Positions 29,073 to 39,700 of a stretch of 64,000 bases of DNA are shown here, piece by piece. Source of the stretch: Medicago truncatula (taxonomy: Eukaryota > Streptophyta > Magnoliopsida > Fabales > Fabaceae); contig NC_053046.1 of assembly GCF_003473485.1 (NCBI RefSeq), positions 28,411,332 to 28,475,331 of the forward strand. Direction: 5' to 3'. The notes beneath the pieces were generated by a model. It was not told the DNA's origin, searched no databases, and was given only the letters and a program-made list of their open reading frames with translations. The first letter of the stretch is position 1. Every line of letters begins with the position of its first letter. The position numbers were made by a program, and so were the translations under genes.

Positions 29073-29507
29073 ATGGCCTCAATGAAAACATTCATCACAT
29101 CTTTATTTCTTTTCGTTGCCTTGTCAAACATGAGCCTAGAAGCTCGAAACCTTTTGCAAACAACCACACAACCCAATTTGCCAAACATTCCCACTTTGCC
29201 AAATCCAACATTGCCTTCAATTCCAACAACATTGCCACCTTTGCCCTCAATCCCAACAACATTGCCACCTTTGCCTTCAATGCCAACATTGCCTCAACCT
29301 CAAGGTAATGTTCCTCCATTGCCTACTATCCCTTCTATGCCTAAGCTCACTATGCCACCACTTCCTAGCATTCCTACCAATCCAACACTTCCATCTCTCA
29401 ACTTTCCACCATTTCCATCCAATTCACTTCCCAACATTCCTTCAATCTCAACCATTATCTCCTCCATCCCTTTCTTCTCTCCACCACCTTCAACATCTTC
29501 CCCTTGA
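29073..29507 (+). CDS. Secreted proline-rich protein, copy 1 (leguminosin proline-rich type)
   Basis: Single exon, 144 aa. Residues 1 to about 24 form a signal peptide (MASMKTFITSLFLFVALSNM, then SLEA, with likely cleavage before RNLLQ), so the product should reach the apoplast or cell wall. The mature part is built from short repeats of the LPSIPT/LPPLPS/PTLP kind with about one Pro in every three residues. It ends in a Ser/Pro tail and has no cysteines. It resembles PELPK-like and legume 'leguminosin proline-rich secreted peptide' annotations; the function is unknown and not inferable beyond a wall or secreted role. A near-identical copy lies 6.3 kb downstream on the same strand. Confidence 0.85.
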   Translation: MASMKTFITSLFLFVALSNMSLEARNLLQTTTQPNLPNIPTLPNPTLPSIPTTLPPLPSIPTTLPPLPSMPTLPQPQGNVPPLPTIPSMPKLTMPPLPSIPTNPTLPSLNFPPFPSNSLPNIPSISTIISSIPFFSPPPSTSSP

Positions 29508-29908
29508 AGTCTTTTTCGCGTGTTCATATCGTTATTGTGTGTGATGTATACTGTTGGAGATTATGATGATAGTATTATTATTGTATGGTGTGAAAAGTTT
29601 GTGTATTTTTCTTTTTTATTTATGAATTTGATATTATTGCTTGTACTCTTTTATCGTAAAGACATTGAATTATTACACATTTAGTTACAACTATGATCGA
29701 TGTCTTGAACTTTTAAAGTCTTATAATAGCAAACAATATAACACGCCCTCTCATCTTTGCATATATATTATGGAGACAAAAATGAGAGTGAATTAAACTC
29801 TAAAAGGCAACATAATGGAACATTGTGTATGGAACACAAAAAGAGCAACAAATTGGAAAACATCAAAAGAAAAATTTAGAATGAATAACAATCATGTAAG
29901 AAGATAAT

Positions 29909-31026
29909 GGCTAAAATATGTTTTTGATCCCCGTAAATATGGTAAGTTTGGGTTTTGGTAAAAAAAAAATTTGAAATCTATCCCTGCAAAATTTTTTGTT
30001 TTTTAAAATAGTCATTTACCCAAGTTTACTAATAATTTGGCACATTTATACCTATGTGGTATTCGCTGACGGAGTAACTTTGCACAGTTGGCAGCCACGT
30101 GGTAATTATTTTAGATTAATTATTTAAAAACCTTTATTAAAAAAGAAAAAATATATTTTTGAAATTAAAATAAAACATTTAAAAAGTACGGAAATTAATT
30201 TTTCCAAAATTTTAAAAAATAAAAAATTAATTTTTAAATTAATTTTTTTCAAAAAAAATTAATTTTGATTTTCGAAAATTAATTTCCATATTTTTTTAAG
30301 AATTTTTTTATTTCGAAAAAAAATGAAAAAATCTTTTTTTTTTTTTGGTCAAGTCTTTTTTCTCTTTCAAATTTTTGGATTTTTCGTTTTTTTTAATTCT
30401 GAAAATAAATAAATTCTGTCCAATTTTGAAAGCAAAATCTGAATATAAATTTCTATTTGTTTTAAAATTTTAGAAAAATGTTATCTAACTTATTGTTATT
30501 TTTTTATTTTTTTTATTTAAAAAAATTAATTTCCAGGAAAAAATAAAAATAAAAACCTTTTAAAGTTCGAAAAAAACTAATTTTTTATTTATTTTTAATT
30601 TGTTTTTTCTAATTTTTTAAAATTATTTCCTATTTTTTTATTTTTAATTTTGAAAATTAAGTTCCATAGTTTTTTATTTAAAAAAATAAACTGATTTTTT
30701 TTATTATTTCGTTTTTTTTTTTCAAAAATTTTATATCGAAAATTAATTTCCTTTTTTTCAATTTTGTTATTTTTATTTCAAAAATATGTTTTTTGTTTTT
30801 TAAATAATTAAAATGAAATCAGTTACATGCGGCTGCCACCTGTGCATAATTAAACAGTCAGCAAGTGACACCTATGTAAAAATCAGACACATAAGCAAGA
30901 AAGTGAGCCCAAGATCCTTTTTAAAAAAACAAAAAAATTTGTAGGGATTGATTTAAAAAAAAAATTACCAGGGATCAAAACCCAAATTTATTAAATTTAC
31001 AGGGACTAAAAGCATATTTTAGTCTA
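29909..31026. mobile_element. Long TIR element with internal AT-rich hairpins
   Basis: The left end (GGCTAAAATATGTTTTTGAT, then CCCCGTAAAT) is an inverted match to the right end (TTACAGGGACTAAAAGCATA, then TTTTAGTC). Further inward, GGCAGCCACGTGG near 30092 pairs with CGGCTGCCACC near 30830. The centre is nearly all A/T with repeated AATTAATTTTC blocks. The flanks TAAGAAGAT and TAAGAGTAT are a possible decayed 9-base duplication. A Mutator-like non-autonomous element is likely. No ORF. Confidence 0.65.
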
Positions 31027-31140
31027 AGAGTATTGATGATTGAAGATTGGACTATTGACCTAACCAAAAGCTTATTTTCCTTGTGTTGAGTCAATTGTCA
31101 ACCATGTAATTGGACACAAATGGTTCACAAATATAAACTA

Positions 31141-31605
31141 TGGTTAAATGCTCTTTTGGTCCCTTAACTATTTAATTGGTATCGCTTTGGTCCCTTAACT
31201 AAAAAAAAGATTGTTTGAGGATTTTAAGATTTTTTTAGTCTCGTTTTGGTCCCTTCTGTTAGGTTTCCGTTAGGGTTTTAAAAAAAAAAAGTTAACTCCT
31301 GGACACGTGTCACCTTGTCATTGGCTCTGAGTTTTTTTCTTTTTACAAAAAAAAAAGATTATTTTTTTTTAAAATATTTTTTTTTCAAAAAATTAAATAT
31401 ATATTTTAAAAAAAATTAAAACATTTTTTTATAAAAAAAATATATATTTTTTTGTAAAAAAAAAAAAAAAAAAAAAACTCAGAGTCAATGACAAGGTGAC
31501 ACATATCCGCACTTAACTTTTTTTATTAAAACTAACGGAAATCTAACAGAAGGGACCAAAGCTATACCAATTAAATAGTTAAGAGACCAAAATAGCATTT
31601 AAACC
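31141..31605. mobile_element. Mutator-like MITE (family M1, copy 1, 465 bp)
   Basis: Left arm GGTTAAATGCTCTTTTGGTC and right arm ending GACCAAAATAGCATTTAAACC are inverted copies. The inner arms GACACGTGTCACCTTGTCAT and GACAAGGTGACACAT also pair. A perfect 9-base duplication, TATAAACTA, lies at 31132-31140 and 31606-31614. The same family occurs at 54229-54806. Confidence 0.9.
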
Positions 31606-31614
31606 TATAAACTA

Positions 31615-32144
31615 ATGTCGAATCAGTTGTGTAGTGAAAGATATTCCTAAGTAAAATATTTTTTCTTCAAATTATACTTATCTATCGTTTGACCAAATTC
31701 TGAATTGTTAACATCCTTTTTTTTGCTTCTCGAGATCAATGCATCCCACAAGGTTGAAATCAATTATGGTTTGCATTCAATTGTCTACTATGATTATGGA
31801 AACTCTTTCTCTTGTTAGTCAATGGGTTCCTAAGAGCTACAAGACTTAATTATTACTGTGTTGGATCAAATTGTTTGTCTATGTATCATCGAGACTTCAA
31901 ATTGAAAGTGTGTTTAAGTGTTCGCAATCTGTTGGCATCCAACACGACACCAATTATTTGATCTTTCTTTTTAGAAAAGCACATTGCCGCTTATTATAAC
32001 ATACATTTACTTTGGAGTATTTTCTAAAATTATTATCAGGATCTATGTGTCAATATCAATGTTGTCGACTTTTGTGTATGTTTTAGCTTCATGGCGTCTA
32101 TATATTAGTGTGTGTGATTATATATATATATATATATATATATA
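31615..32144. other. Intergenic, ending in a TA microsatellite
   Basis: Nothing coding seen. An AT dinucleotide run at about 32119-32144 abuts the next TIR element. Confidence 0.5.
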
Positions 32145-33040
32145 GGGGAGGGATATTTTGACTCCAAGAGTAACTCTAAAGAGTTACTCCACATTACAAC
32201 CCTTGATTTTAATAGTAATTAATGGTTATGATTAATTACTATTAATCCCTAGCATAACACTTTTATGATACTTCTTCCTAAATAGTCCCGCACCTGTGAG
32301 AGAATTAAACGGCAGAATCCTGGAACACGTTGAATGCCTTTAACATCAACTGGAAGAATTTTCTATTCATGGTCTCAACAAACATGACACCAAACAAATT
32401 ACAAAGGTTTGTGTAGCATGTATTGACCTACAAATCCTAAAAATCATAGATCCACATCTACAAAACTGTACATTCCTTCACCCCAAAAAGTTGGCTAACT
32501 AAATAAATCATCACATTCGGTGTGATTAATTCAATAAATTTCTTGCTTATTAAATTATAATTAGGCTCGATTTTTATCAACCTAAAGCGTTTTGTTTCAT
32601 CAATCTAATTATTCAATGCAGTGTTAACATGATTGATCTCACATGTATTTAAAGTTTGAAGAACAACCTTCATTTTAGTGTCAGACCATTACACATCTTT
32701 ACAAATCATATTTTGCATTCCTTGTAGGCACCATAGTCTCAGTGACAAGGGATGGAAAAGAAAACATAAATTCAAATAACAATAACAATCGATTAACATG
32801 TAATAGATTTTGTTGATTAACAATCCATATAGATTAATTTGTTAAACAATTATTTGCAATGGAAAGCGTAACATGTGGTATCAAACTACGGAGACGGAGG
32901 CGTGTTGGTTTACGGACTAGTAGCAAAATCTTACCTAGACAATTAATAATAAATTATAGCCATTAATTCATATTAAAATCAATGGCTAAGATGTGGAGTA
33001 ACTTTTTAGAGTTACTCTTGGAGTCAAAATATCCCTCCTC
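32145..33040. mobile_element. TIR element inserted in a TA microsatellite (896 bp)
   Basis: The left end reads GGGGAGGGATATTTTGACTC, then CAAGAGTAACTC. The right end is its inverted counterpart (GAGTTACTCTTGGAGTCAAA, then ATATCCCTCCTC). The similarity runs on for about 100 bases (TTACTCCACAT... ATCAATGG). TA repeats flank both sides, so the duplication cannot be read uniquely. The inside holds no recognisable transposase, and the superfamily is unresolved. Confidence 0.75.
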
Positions 33041-33794
33041 ATATATATATATATATTATTTTTGAACTTGTTAAAAGTTTGGCATTCCTCTCCTATAAAT
33101 GTATGTTTCAGCGATTGTTTTTACTATTTTGGTTTAAAGATTGTGGTTTGGGTTATGGGTACAAATTCTTGATATGATTACACTATTAGTAAAAACCCAA
33201 GTTCCACATAAATTAAAGAAAAGATCCAACTATAATTTATAAAGAGATGCATCATTCATCTTATAAGCCGATTTTATAAGAATGAGATAAACCTAATGAT
33301 TAACACTAAAACATAATATAATATCAAATATATTGATTCAGGTTACCCACCATTTATATTCATGCACCAAACAATATAGTCTTGGGCATGTTTTGAAGAA
33401 ACAAGTCCCACCGTTAAAACCTAATATACCACTTCCTCAAAATTGTGTTCCCTTAAACAATTGTTAAAGCTAAATGACTTGGCCCCCTATTATTTTTAAA
33501 TATCCTTTTCACCCAGCCACTCGCCTGCAACATTTCAGTACTATATCGCTCCCTCAATCAACAAAAACCTACCTATTCTACTCATCGCCCTCCTTTATGC
33601 TTTGGGTATGACCACATTAAAATCTCCTCCTAAACATCACTCTATGAAGCACGGTTACGATGCGAGGTATCGGATATGATGATACGTTGCTCATTAAAAA
33701 ATATAAGATACCATACATTTAAGATACGTATATAAAAATTAAAATAAAGTTATAAACGGTTAAAAAATATAATATCAACGTCATCTCCTTCAAT
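33041..33794. other. Intergenic; GATAC-type repeat at its right end
   Basis: Near 33655-33730 there are strings (GAGGTATCGG, GATACGTTGC, AAGATACGTATA) related to the repeat at 17955-18560. Nothing else was recognised. Confidence 0.45.
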
Positions 33795-33990
33795 GTCCAT
33801 CTGCTCATTCACCATCATCGGTAAATAGAGCAACTTCTAAATTTGATTCATCAAGAGACAAGGATGTAACTTCAAGAGTTCCAACACCATCAAAGCTTTC
33901 CCATGCATCTCCACCAATGTCCCACATCTTAGTATTCTCTTCTTTGTATTCATCACTTTTCCTACCCAAAAGCCTCAAATTTGCATGCAC
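33795..33990 (-). pseudogene. hAT transposase C-terminal fragment
   Basis: A 61-residue minus-strand frame reads HANLRLLGRKSDEYKEENTK, then MWDIGGDAWESFDG and a Leu/acidic stretch ending LFTDDGE. The motif NLRLL-x-RKSxEY-x-K-x-WD resembles the region at the C-terminal end of plant hAT transposases. Upstream transposase domains are absent, so this is a scrap. It is flanked by GATAC-type repeats, which may be its family's non-coding ends (inference). Confidence 0.4.
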
Positions 33991-34863
33991 ATAGAAGGTG
34001 TTTCTGACATTATGTTGCTTCTGCTTCTAGATGACTGGTTTGAATCAAGGAATACTCTACTACCATTTCCTTCAAGGTGGGTACTCTAGTAGTGACTAGT
34101 GAGTTTGTTTGTATCTTCTATATAGTTGTTTGTTCAGAATCGGTAATTGTGGCATATTACATGCACAACAGTGAATTCAATTTGCAAAGTAAAAGAATTA
34201 TGAGAAAAATAAACAAATTTTGAAAATACTAAAAATTAAATGGGTGCATCAAAATTTACATGCATCAAAATATTAGTCTATCCTTGGATTCTTGGAATCG
34301 GTTTGTTTTAGAGTCTCCTTCTAGTGAACTTTAAAGTCTTATTTTTTATATTTTTGGTGATTACATGCCTAGGAATCGTGTAACTTAATTTTTTTTTTTG
34401 GGCCACAAATCCTCTCTTGTACCAAAAAAAAAACTACATGCATCAATTAAAGTAGAGAAAAGGTAATTAAAGTTAGAGAATAATAATTAAGGAAGGGATA
34501 AAGAGTCATGAGAAATATCTGAGGACTATCAGAGTTTTTTGTAATTAAAAAAACTATGATACTCCTTCAATGCATATTGACAGCGTATCAGAACGTATCA
34601 ACGTCTTGGACACGATGCAGTGACAATCCTCACAATACTCACTAAAAACCTTAAGTAATCTCCAACTCTTTAGGTATGTGTTAGTTTCCCTCTATAGTTT
34701 TATATCTTTTGCGAAAGAAATCTCACTCTTTATATATACCCCTCCATCCAATTCAGCACAAATTCTCAACAGCAAAAAAAATTCACCACATACACTCTTT
34801 TTAGCTTTGAATAAATCAAGATTTCAAATTATAATCATTCCTCCACACAATTCTTGTGAGGAC
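33991..34863. other. Intergenic; promoter-like patch near its end
   Basis: A TATA-like TATATATA at 34730-34737 is followed by an A/C-rich leader-like stretch leading into the small ORF at 34864. Confidence 0.4.
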
Positions 34864-35010
34864 ATGACCACCCAATTTGATTTTTTATTTCCCCACAAAT
34901 TTAAAATTTCAGCCTCCTTAGTTTTTAACCCTCCTAATGACATTACAGGGAAAACTATAAGTCAAGCTAAAATCCTAAAGGATGCTTTAGAGAAAACTAG
35001 ATTGGAATAA
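34864..35010 (+). CDS. Small unrecognised ORF with promoter-like upstream region
   Basis: A 48-codon frame (MTTQFDFLFPHKFKISASLV... ending EKTRLE) starts about 130 bases after a TATATATA box. I do not recognise a family. There is no signal peptide or membrane segment, and the product is basic with an amphipathic-looking C-terminal half. It lies directly before the second proline-rich copy and is not part of the duplicated block. It could be a 5' fragment of a broken gene, since leader-like sequence precedes it and the frame ends abruptly. A larger frame starting at 34678 includes the presumed leader and is less likely. Confidence 0.25.
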   Translation: MTTQFDFLFPHKFKISASLVFNPPNDITGKTISQAKILKDALEKTRLE

Positions 35011-35286
35011 CCTACTCTTAGATAGTCCAACTCCTCTTAACAATTTGTCGCCTTTTACATACAAAACAGTAAGAGTTGGCATCCAACATTTGAATATTAT
35101 GGTTTTATAACTTAATTATACAGCCAACCATATTAGCTGCTTGACCACAAAAATAGTTTGATCAAGGAAGTTGAACTAACTAAAACTTTAAGTTCCAAAA
35201 AAGAAAAAAACCAACTTAAACTTGCAAAAGCTTTTATAGTTGTCCAAACCATTATATTTGTTGGACCAATATCATATATCTTACTC

Positions 35287-35293
35287 TATATAA
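35287..35293 (+). promoter_or_regulatory. TATA box of proline-rich gene copy 2
   Basis: TATATAA in the same CTCTATATAAGACC context as copy 1, here about 82 bases before the start codon at 35369. Confidence 0.7.
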
Positions 35294-35368
35294 GACCTAG
35301 CACTATCCCTTTACTTCTCATAAAATCTCAAATCAAACACTCTTCCAACTTTCATCAAGTAAGAAGTC

Positions 35369-35821
35369 ATGGCCTCAATGAAAACCATCATTACATCTTT
35401 ACTTCTTTTTGTTACCTTGTCAAACATGAACCTAGAAGCTCGCAACCTTTTGCAAACAACTACACAACCCAATTTGCCAAGCATTCCCACTTTACCAAAA
35501 CCAACATTGCCTTCAATTCCAACAACATTGCCACCATTGCCTTCTATTCCAACGTTGCCTTCAGTCCCAACAACATTGCCACCTTTGCCTTCAATGCCAA
35601 CATTGCCTCAACCTCAAGGTAATGTTCCTCCATTGCCTACCATCCCTTCAGTGCCTAAGCTCACTATGCCACCACTTCCTAGCATTCCAACCAATCCAAC
35701 ACTTCCATCTCTCAACTTTCCACCATTTCCATCCAATTCACTTCCCAACCTTCCTTCAATCTCAACCATTATCTCCTCCATCCCTTTCTTCTCTCCACCA
35801 CCTTCAACATCTACCCCTTGA
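35369..35821 (+). CDS. Secreted proline-rich protein, copy 2 (leguminosin proline-rich type)
   Basis: Single exon, 150 aa. It has the same architecture as the copy at 29073: a signal peptide (MASMKTIITSLLLFVTLSNM, then NLEA), RNLLQTTTQPNLP, Pro-rich repeats and a Ser/Pro tail. It differs by a handful of substitutions and a net gain of six residues in the repeat region (an extra LPSIPTLPSVPT-type unit). Both frames are intact with few radical changes, which suggests that both genes are retained. A longer frame starting at 35158 runs through the promoter and is not a gene. Confidence 0.85.
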   Translation: MASMKTIITSLLLFVTLSNMNLEARNLLQTTTQPNLPSIPTLPKPTLPSIPTTLPPLPSIPTLPSVPTTLPPLPSMPTLPQPQGNVPPLPTIPSVPKLTMPPLPSIPTNPTLPSLNFPPFPSNSLPNLPSISTIISSIPFFSPPPSTSTP

Positions 35822-36185
35822 AGTCTTTTCGCGTGTTCATATCGTTATTGTGTGATGTATACTGTTGGAGATTATGATGATAGTATTATTATTGTATGGT
35901 GTGAAAAGTTTGTATTTCATTTCTATTTATGAATTTGGCAGTATTGTTTGTACTTTCCTTCATCTTATAGATGTTTAATTACACATTTAGATACAAGTAT
36001 ACAACTATGATGTCTACTTTCTTCTTCTGAACTCTGTCTTATAATTGCTATAAAATATTACTATTACTAGCCTTATTATCTTTACATATAATGGAGAGAA
36101 AATGAGACAGTGGAACACCGAAAGCCAACATAACTGGAACATTGTGTTATGGAACAAAAATTAGCATCAATAATTGAAAACATGG

Positions 36186-36732
36186 AATCCACATGCTTAT
36201 AGAATCCACAAGCATTAGTCTACTTTTCTTTTAATTGTTTTTCTGATTAAATTAGTCTCTACTATTCTTCTTTCCCCTTGTATCAGTTTCAAACTGCCAC
36301 AACTTGCTTTACTTAACATTCTCCTTATTGCAAAAGCTCATGAGATATTACATCTTTACAAAAAGGTACTTGCATCTCCAAGTTCCAAATTTTGATCATA
36401 TCCACAAGTTTAAAAGTGTGATGGAGGAAGGAAGATCCAAAAAGTACATAAGGAAATTGAGTCCCAACATATATGAAAACTATTTAATAATAACAAGCCA
36501 TATATACAAGTGAAGCTTGAAATATAAACAAGGAACTAATGCACTATGAAGCATAGATAGATAAAAATACCGGACACGACACTAGTAATAATTTGAGAAT
36601 ATGGAAATAATTTGGACATAACTACATGTGTTTGTGTCGGACATCAGATACGTCTTCAATCTGATGTGTCGATGCTAGATAGCTTTAGCACCCTCACAAC
36701 AAATAATAGCTAATATTTGTTCATGAATACAC
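36186..36732. other. Intergenic and SnRK2 3' UTR, with a dispersed GACAC-type repeat
   Basis: 36545-36685 (AATACCGGACACGACACTAG, then GTGTCGGACATCAGATACGT) is related to the repeats in SnRK2 intron 2 at 39436-39930. The last part is the 3' UTR of the minus-strand kinase. Confidence 0.5.
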
Positions 36733-39700
36733 TTAAAGAGGAGGACACATAAAATCACCAAATGTTTCTATATCTTCAAGATCTGCATCAAGATCAAACT
36801 CATCCAAGTCCATGCTGCCTACACTAAGAAGTCCACCAATCTTAGGGTTGTTAAGAGGTTTTCTTGCCTCTTGTAGAATGGACAGAACTTCATCAACACT
36901 TTGTGATGGATTATTTACATCATTGCTTTGCCAGCTTCCACCTTCCATTAATTCTACTGGTAAGTTCCTTAAAAACCATGGATGGTTTTTTATTTCTGGT
37001 ATTGTTATTCTCTGCAAAAAGTCATGAAAGACTGAATGATATTCAAAAGGAGGAAGCTACATGCATTTCAAGGGAATATTTTCATCAACATGTCCAAAAT
37101 AGAGGAAAGCAACACTTAAACATGCATTGGTAAGAGAAATAACTTATACGTAAGCACTTATATGATAAGTGTTTATGCTATAAGCGTTAAATTGAGTTGT
37201 TTTTCCAAACAGGGCCTATGTCTTGTAGCTTTTAGGAATTTATCAACAAAGAAACTAAAACTAGATTTTCAAGATCAAACAAACTCTCTACCTTTTCAGG
37301 ATTAGCCACAAATATTTGAGATAGAAGATTTATACATTCCGGTGAAACTCGTACAAAATCAGGAACTTTGTACTGAACACTAAGTATCTTCTGCAATAAA
37401 CCAAGAGAGGTCCAATTGAAACATCAGAACTGAGAATTCATAACTAAACAATTCAATTTTATTTCAAGACTTCATACTGCTTAGGAATTCAATAAGTTTG
37501 CAGTTAACAACACTCACGGAAATGGTTTTCTTAAAGTCCTTTGGATCCGCAGGGTCTTCAAAAGGATAAGCGCCGACTAACATCACATATAAGGTGACTC
37601 CACAAGACCAAACATCTGCAATCTATAGCTTTCAATGAAAATATAGTTAGCAAATAAAAACAAAAAAAAACTGCATACAAAAAGGACCCTCTTCATTTAA
37701 ATAACAAAAAAAAGGTAAAAATTTGAGACAAAGGATAAGTAAGGATTTGCGCTGTGTGCAGTCACAGCCTCGTGATTGCACGCAGTCAGCTACATTTGGA
37801 CCGTCCGACAGCTTTCAAGCACGGTATTTTATATTTATAAAAAGACAAGACCTGCATTGAAATTTGGACTCATGCATAATCCAACAGCTTTCAAGGATGG
37901 TCCAGATGTGGTTGACTGCAGCCACACTGCTCATAATCCAAATCCATAATAAGGAAGAATAAGACTCCACCTTTCCATCATATTCTTTCTTCGTCAGAAC
38001 CTCAGGTGCAATGTAAGCTGGAGTTCCTACTGTAGATTTTGGTTGTGAATGCAACACAGATGACTAAAGAACATGGTAAAAACAAATGAGCATCACTTGA
38101 CAAAAGGATTCTGGAGCAGTAATCTTTTGTTAACATGTTACCTTTGAGTAACCAAAGTCGCAAATTTTGACTCGTGGTGCAGTGCTTCCGTCTAAGAGTG
38201 TGTTTTCAAGCTTCAGATCTCTATGGCATATTAGCTGCATAAAACTTCATTTTATTAAGAATATCTATTCATTGCAAAGATACAATTTGAAGATTCGTCA
38301 TGAAGTTTTGTTTAGTTTCGTACCATTGAATGACAGTAACTGACTCCTGATATCAATTGCTGAAAGAAAAACCTTGCCTGATAAAGAAAAATATTAATGA
38401 CTGAACCAAAACCTATGAATGTAACAATGACTATACGAGCTTAACAGAAACAATTAGTAAGAGATGGACTTTGAGCATGTTCGGATTGGCTTATTTGAAC
38501 TTATCTATTAACATAAACTATTGTTAGACGTTTTGAGAGAGCTTATGGAAAAAAGCTTATGATATGTTCATAAGTTGTTTTCAATTTTCAAAATAGTTAG
38601 ACTTGTATGAAAACGCTTTTAACTTTATTTTATCTTTTGTTATAGAAATGACTTATACGTAAGCACTTATACAATAAGTGTTTATGCTGTAAGCACTTAA
38701 ATACCTGTATCCGAACAGAGCCTTTGTTCAACCTTTTCATCAAAAGGGCAACTTTACAGAAGACAGAATAAATACATAAAATATTTCATATAGTAAACTC
38801 TAGTTTCGAAATTACCTCATCTTCACTAAATCTACCAGCACTACATATCCTCTCAAACAGTTCTCCTCCAGCAGCGTACTCCATTACAATGGCTAGATGT
38901 GTTGGTGTTAGCAGGACCTGCGATGCAAGTCCATGCATCAAAACTCATGCAAAATTGACTAGAGTAATATTTCGATAGAGGTATGCATTAATATAACCAC
39001 TAGCACAAGGTTCAATATCAAATTAATTCAAAAGGAAGAAAACAGAAAATTAACGATACTTCCATGAAACTTAACCATATGATAACTATAAATCAAAGAG
39101 CTTCGATAGTAAGGTCTCTAAGTTTCATGAATGAACTACATGAAATAACTGTTATATGAATCATCCAACCAATCTCAAATCAACAGTCGAGATTAATTTG
39201 TGTGTATAAATACATGTGTTTTCTAATGCATGGAACCCAGATCCATCATCCCCACCACCACACTAAAAAAATATCATACAAAAACGAACAAGTAGGAAGA
39301 AAATAACTTTAATACCATTTCCACGTAAGTTTGTGGGGAGCAATGTATAATTTTAAATCCAATTCCTACTTTTAGCCCACTTTAGTTAACTATAGAATAC
39401 ATAACTATAATGTTTCCACGGCTAACTTCCATCTTTTGTGACAGTATTGCTAGCTATGAAGCACAGATACATACACAGACACTAGACACAATACTGAAAC
39501 TGACACAGACACCGGTAAAAAGTTATGAAAACTATTGAATATAACTGCATGTATTGGTGTCGCGTCGGTATCCATATCTACGTGAGTCGGACACCAGACA
39601 CGTCTTCAATATGAAGTGTTAGTGATACATAGATTGGTGGTATTTCGTAATTATTTTCCACACACACACACACACACATACATTCTATGTTTTGTGACAG

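Larger units (their letters stand above)
28628..29870 (+). repeat. Proline-rich gene duplication unit, copy 1
   Basis: This copy is collinear with 35008-36185 across promoter, gene and 3' flank. Shared landmarks include GAGTTGGCATCCAACATTTG, TTACTCTATATAAGACC, the coding region, TATACTGTTGGAGATTATGA and a distal GGAACATTGTGT. It shows that a complete transcription unit with its promoter was duplicated. Confidence 0.85.
35008..36185 (+). repeat. Proline-rich gene duplication unit, copy 2
   Basis: Collinear with 28628-29870. Differences include a leader shorter by about 20 bases before the ATG, an insertion of six codons in the repeat region, and many small changes in the 3' flank. Confidence 0.85.

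Noticed and set aside
35158..35622. 154-codon plus-strand frame overlapping proline-rich copy 2
   Set aside because: It crosses the TATA box and leader and reads the gene in another frame; copy 1 does not conserve it.
37815..38057. Separate short kinase ORF on the minus strand
   Set aside because: It is SnRK2 exon 6 read through its GT donor into the intron; the spliced gene explains it fully.
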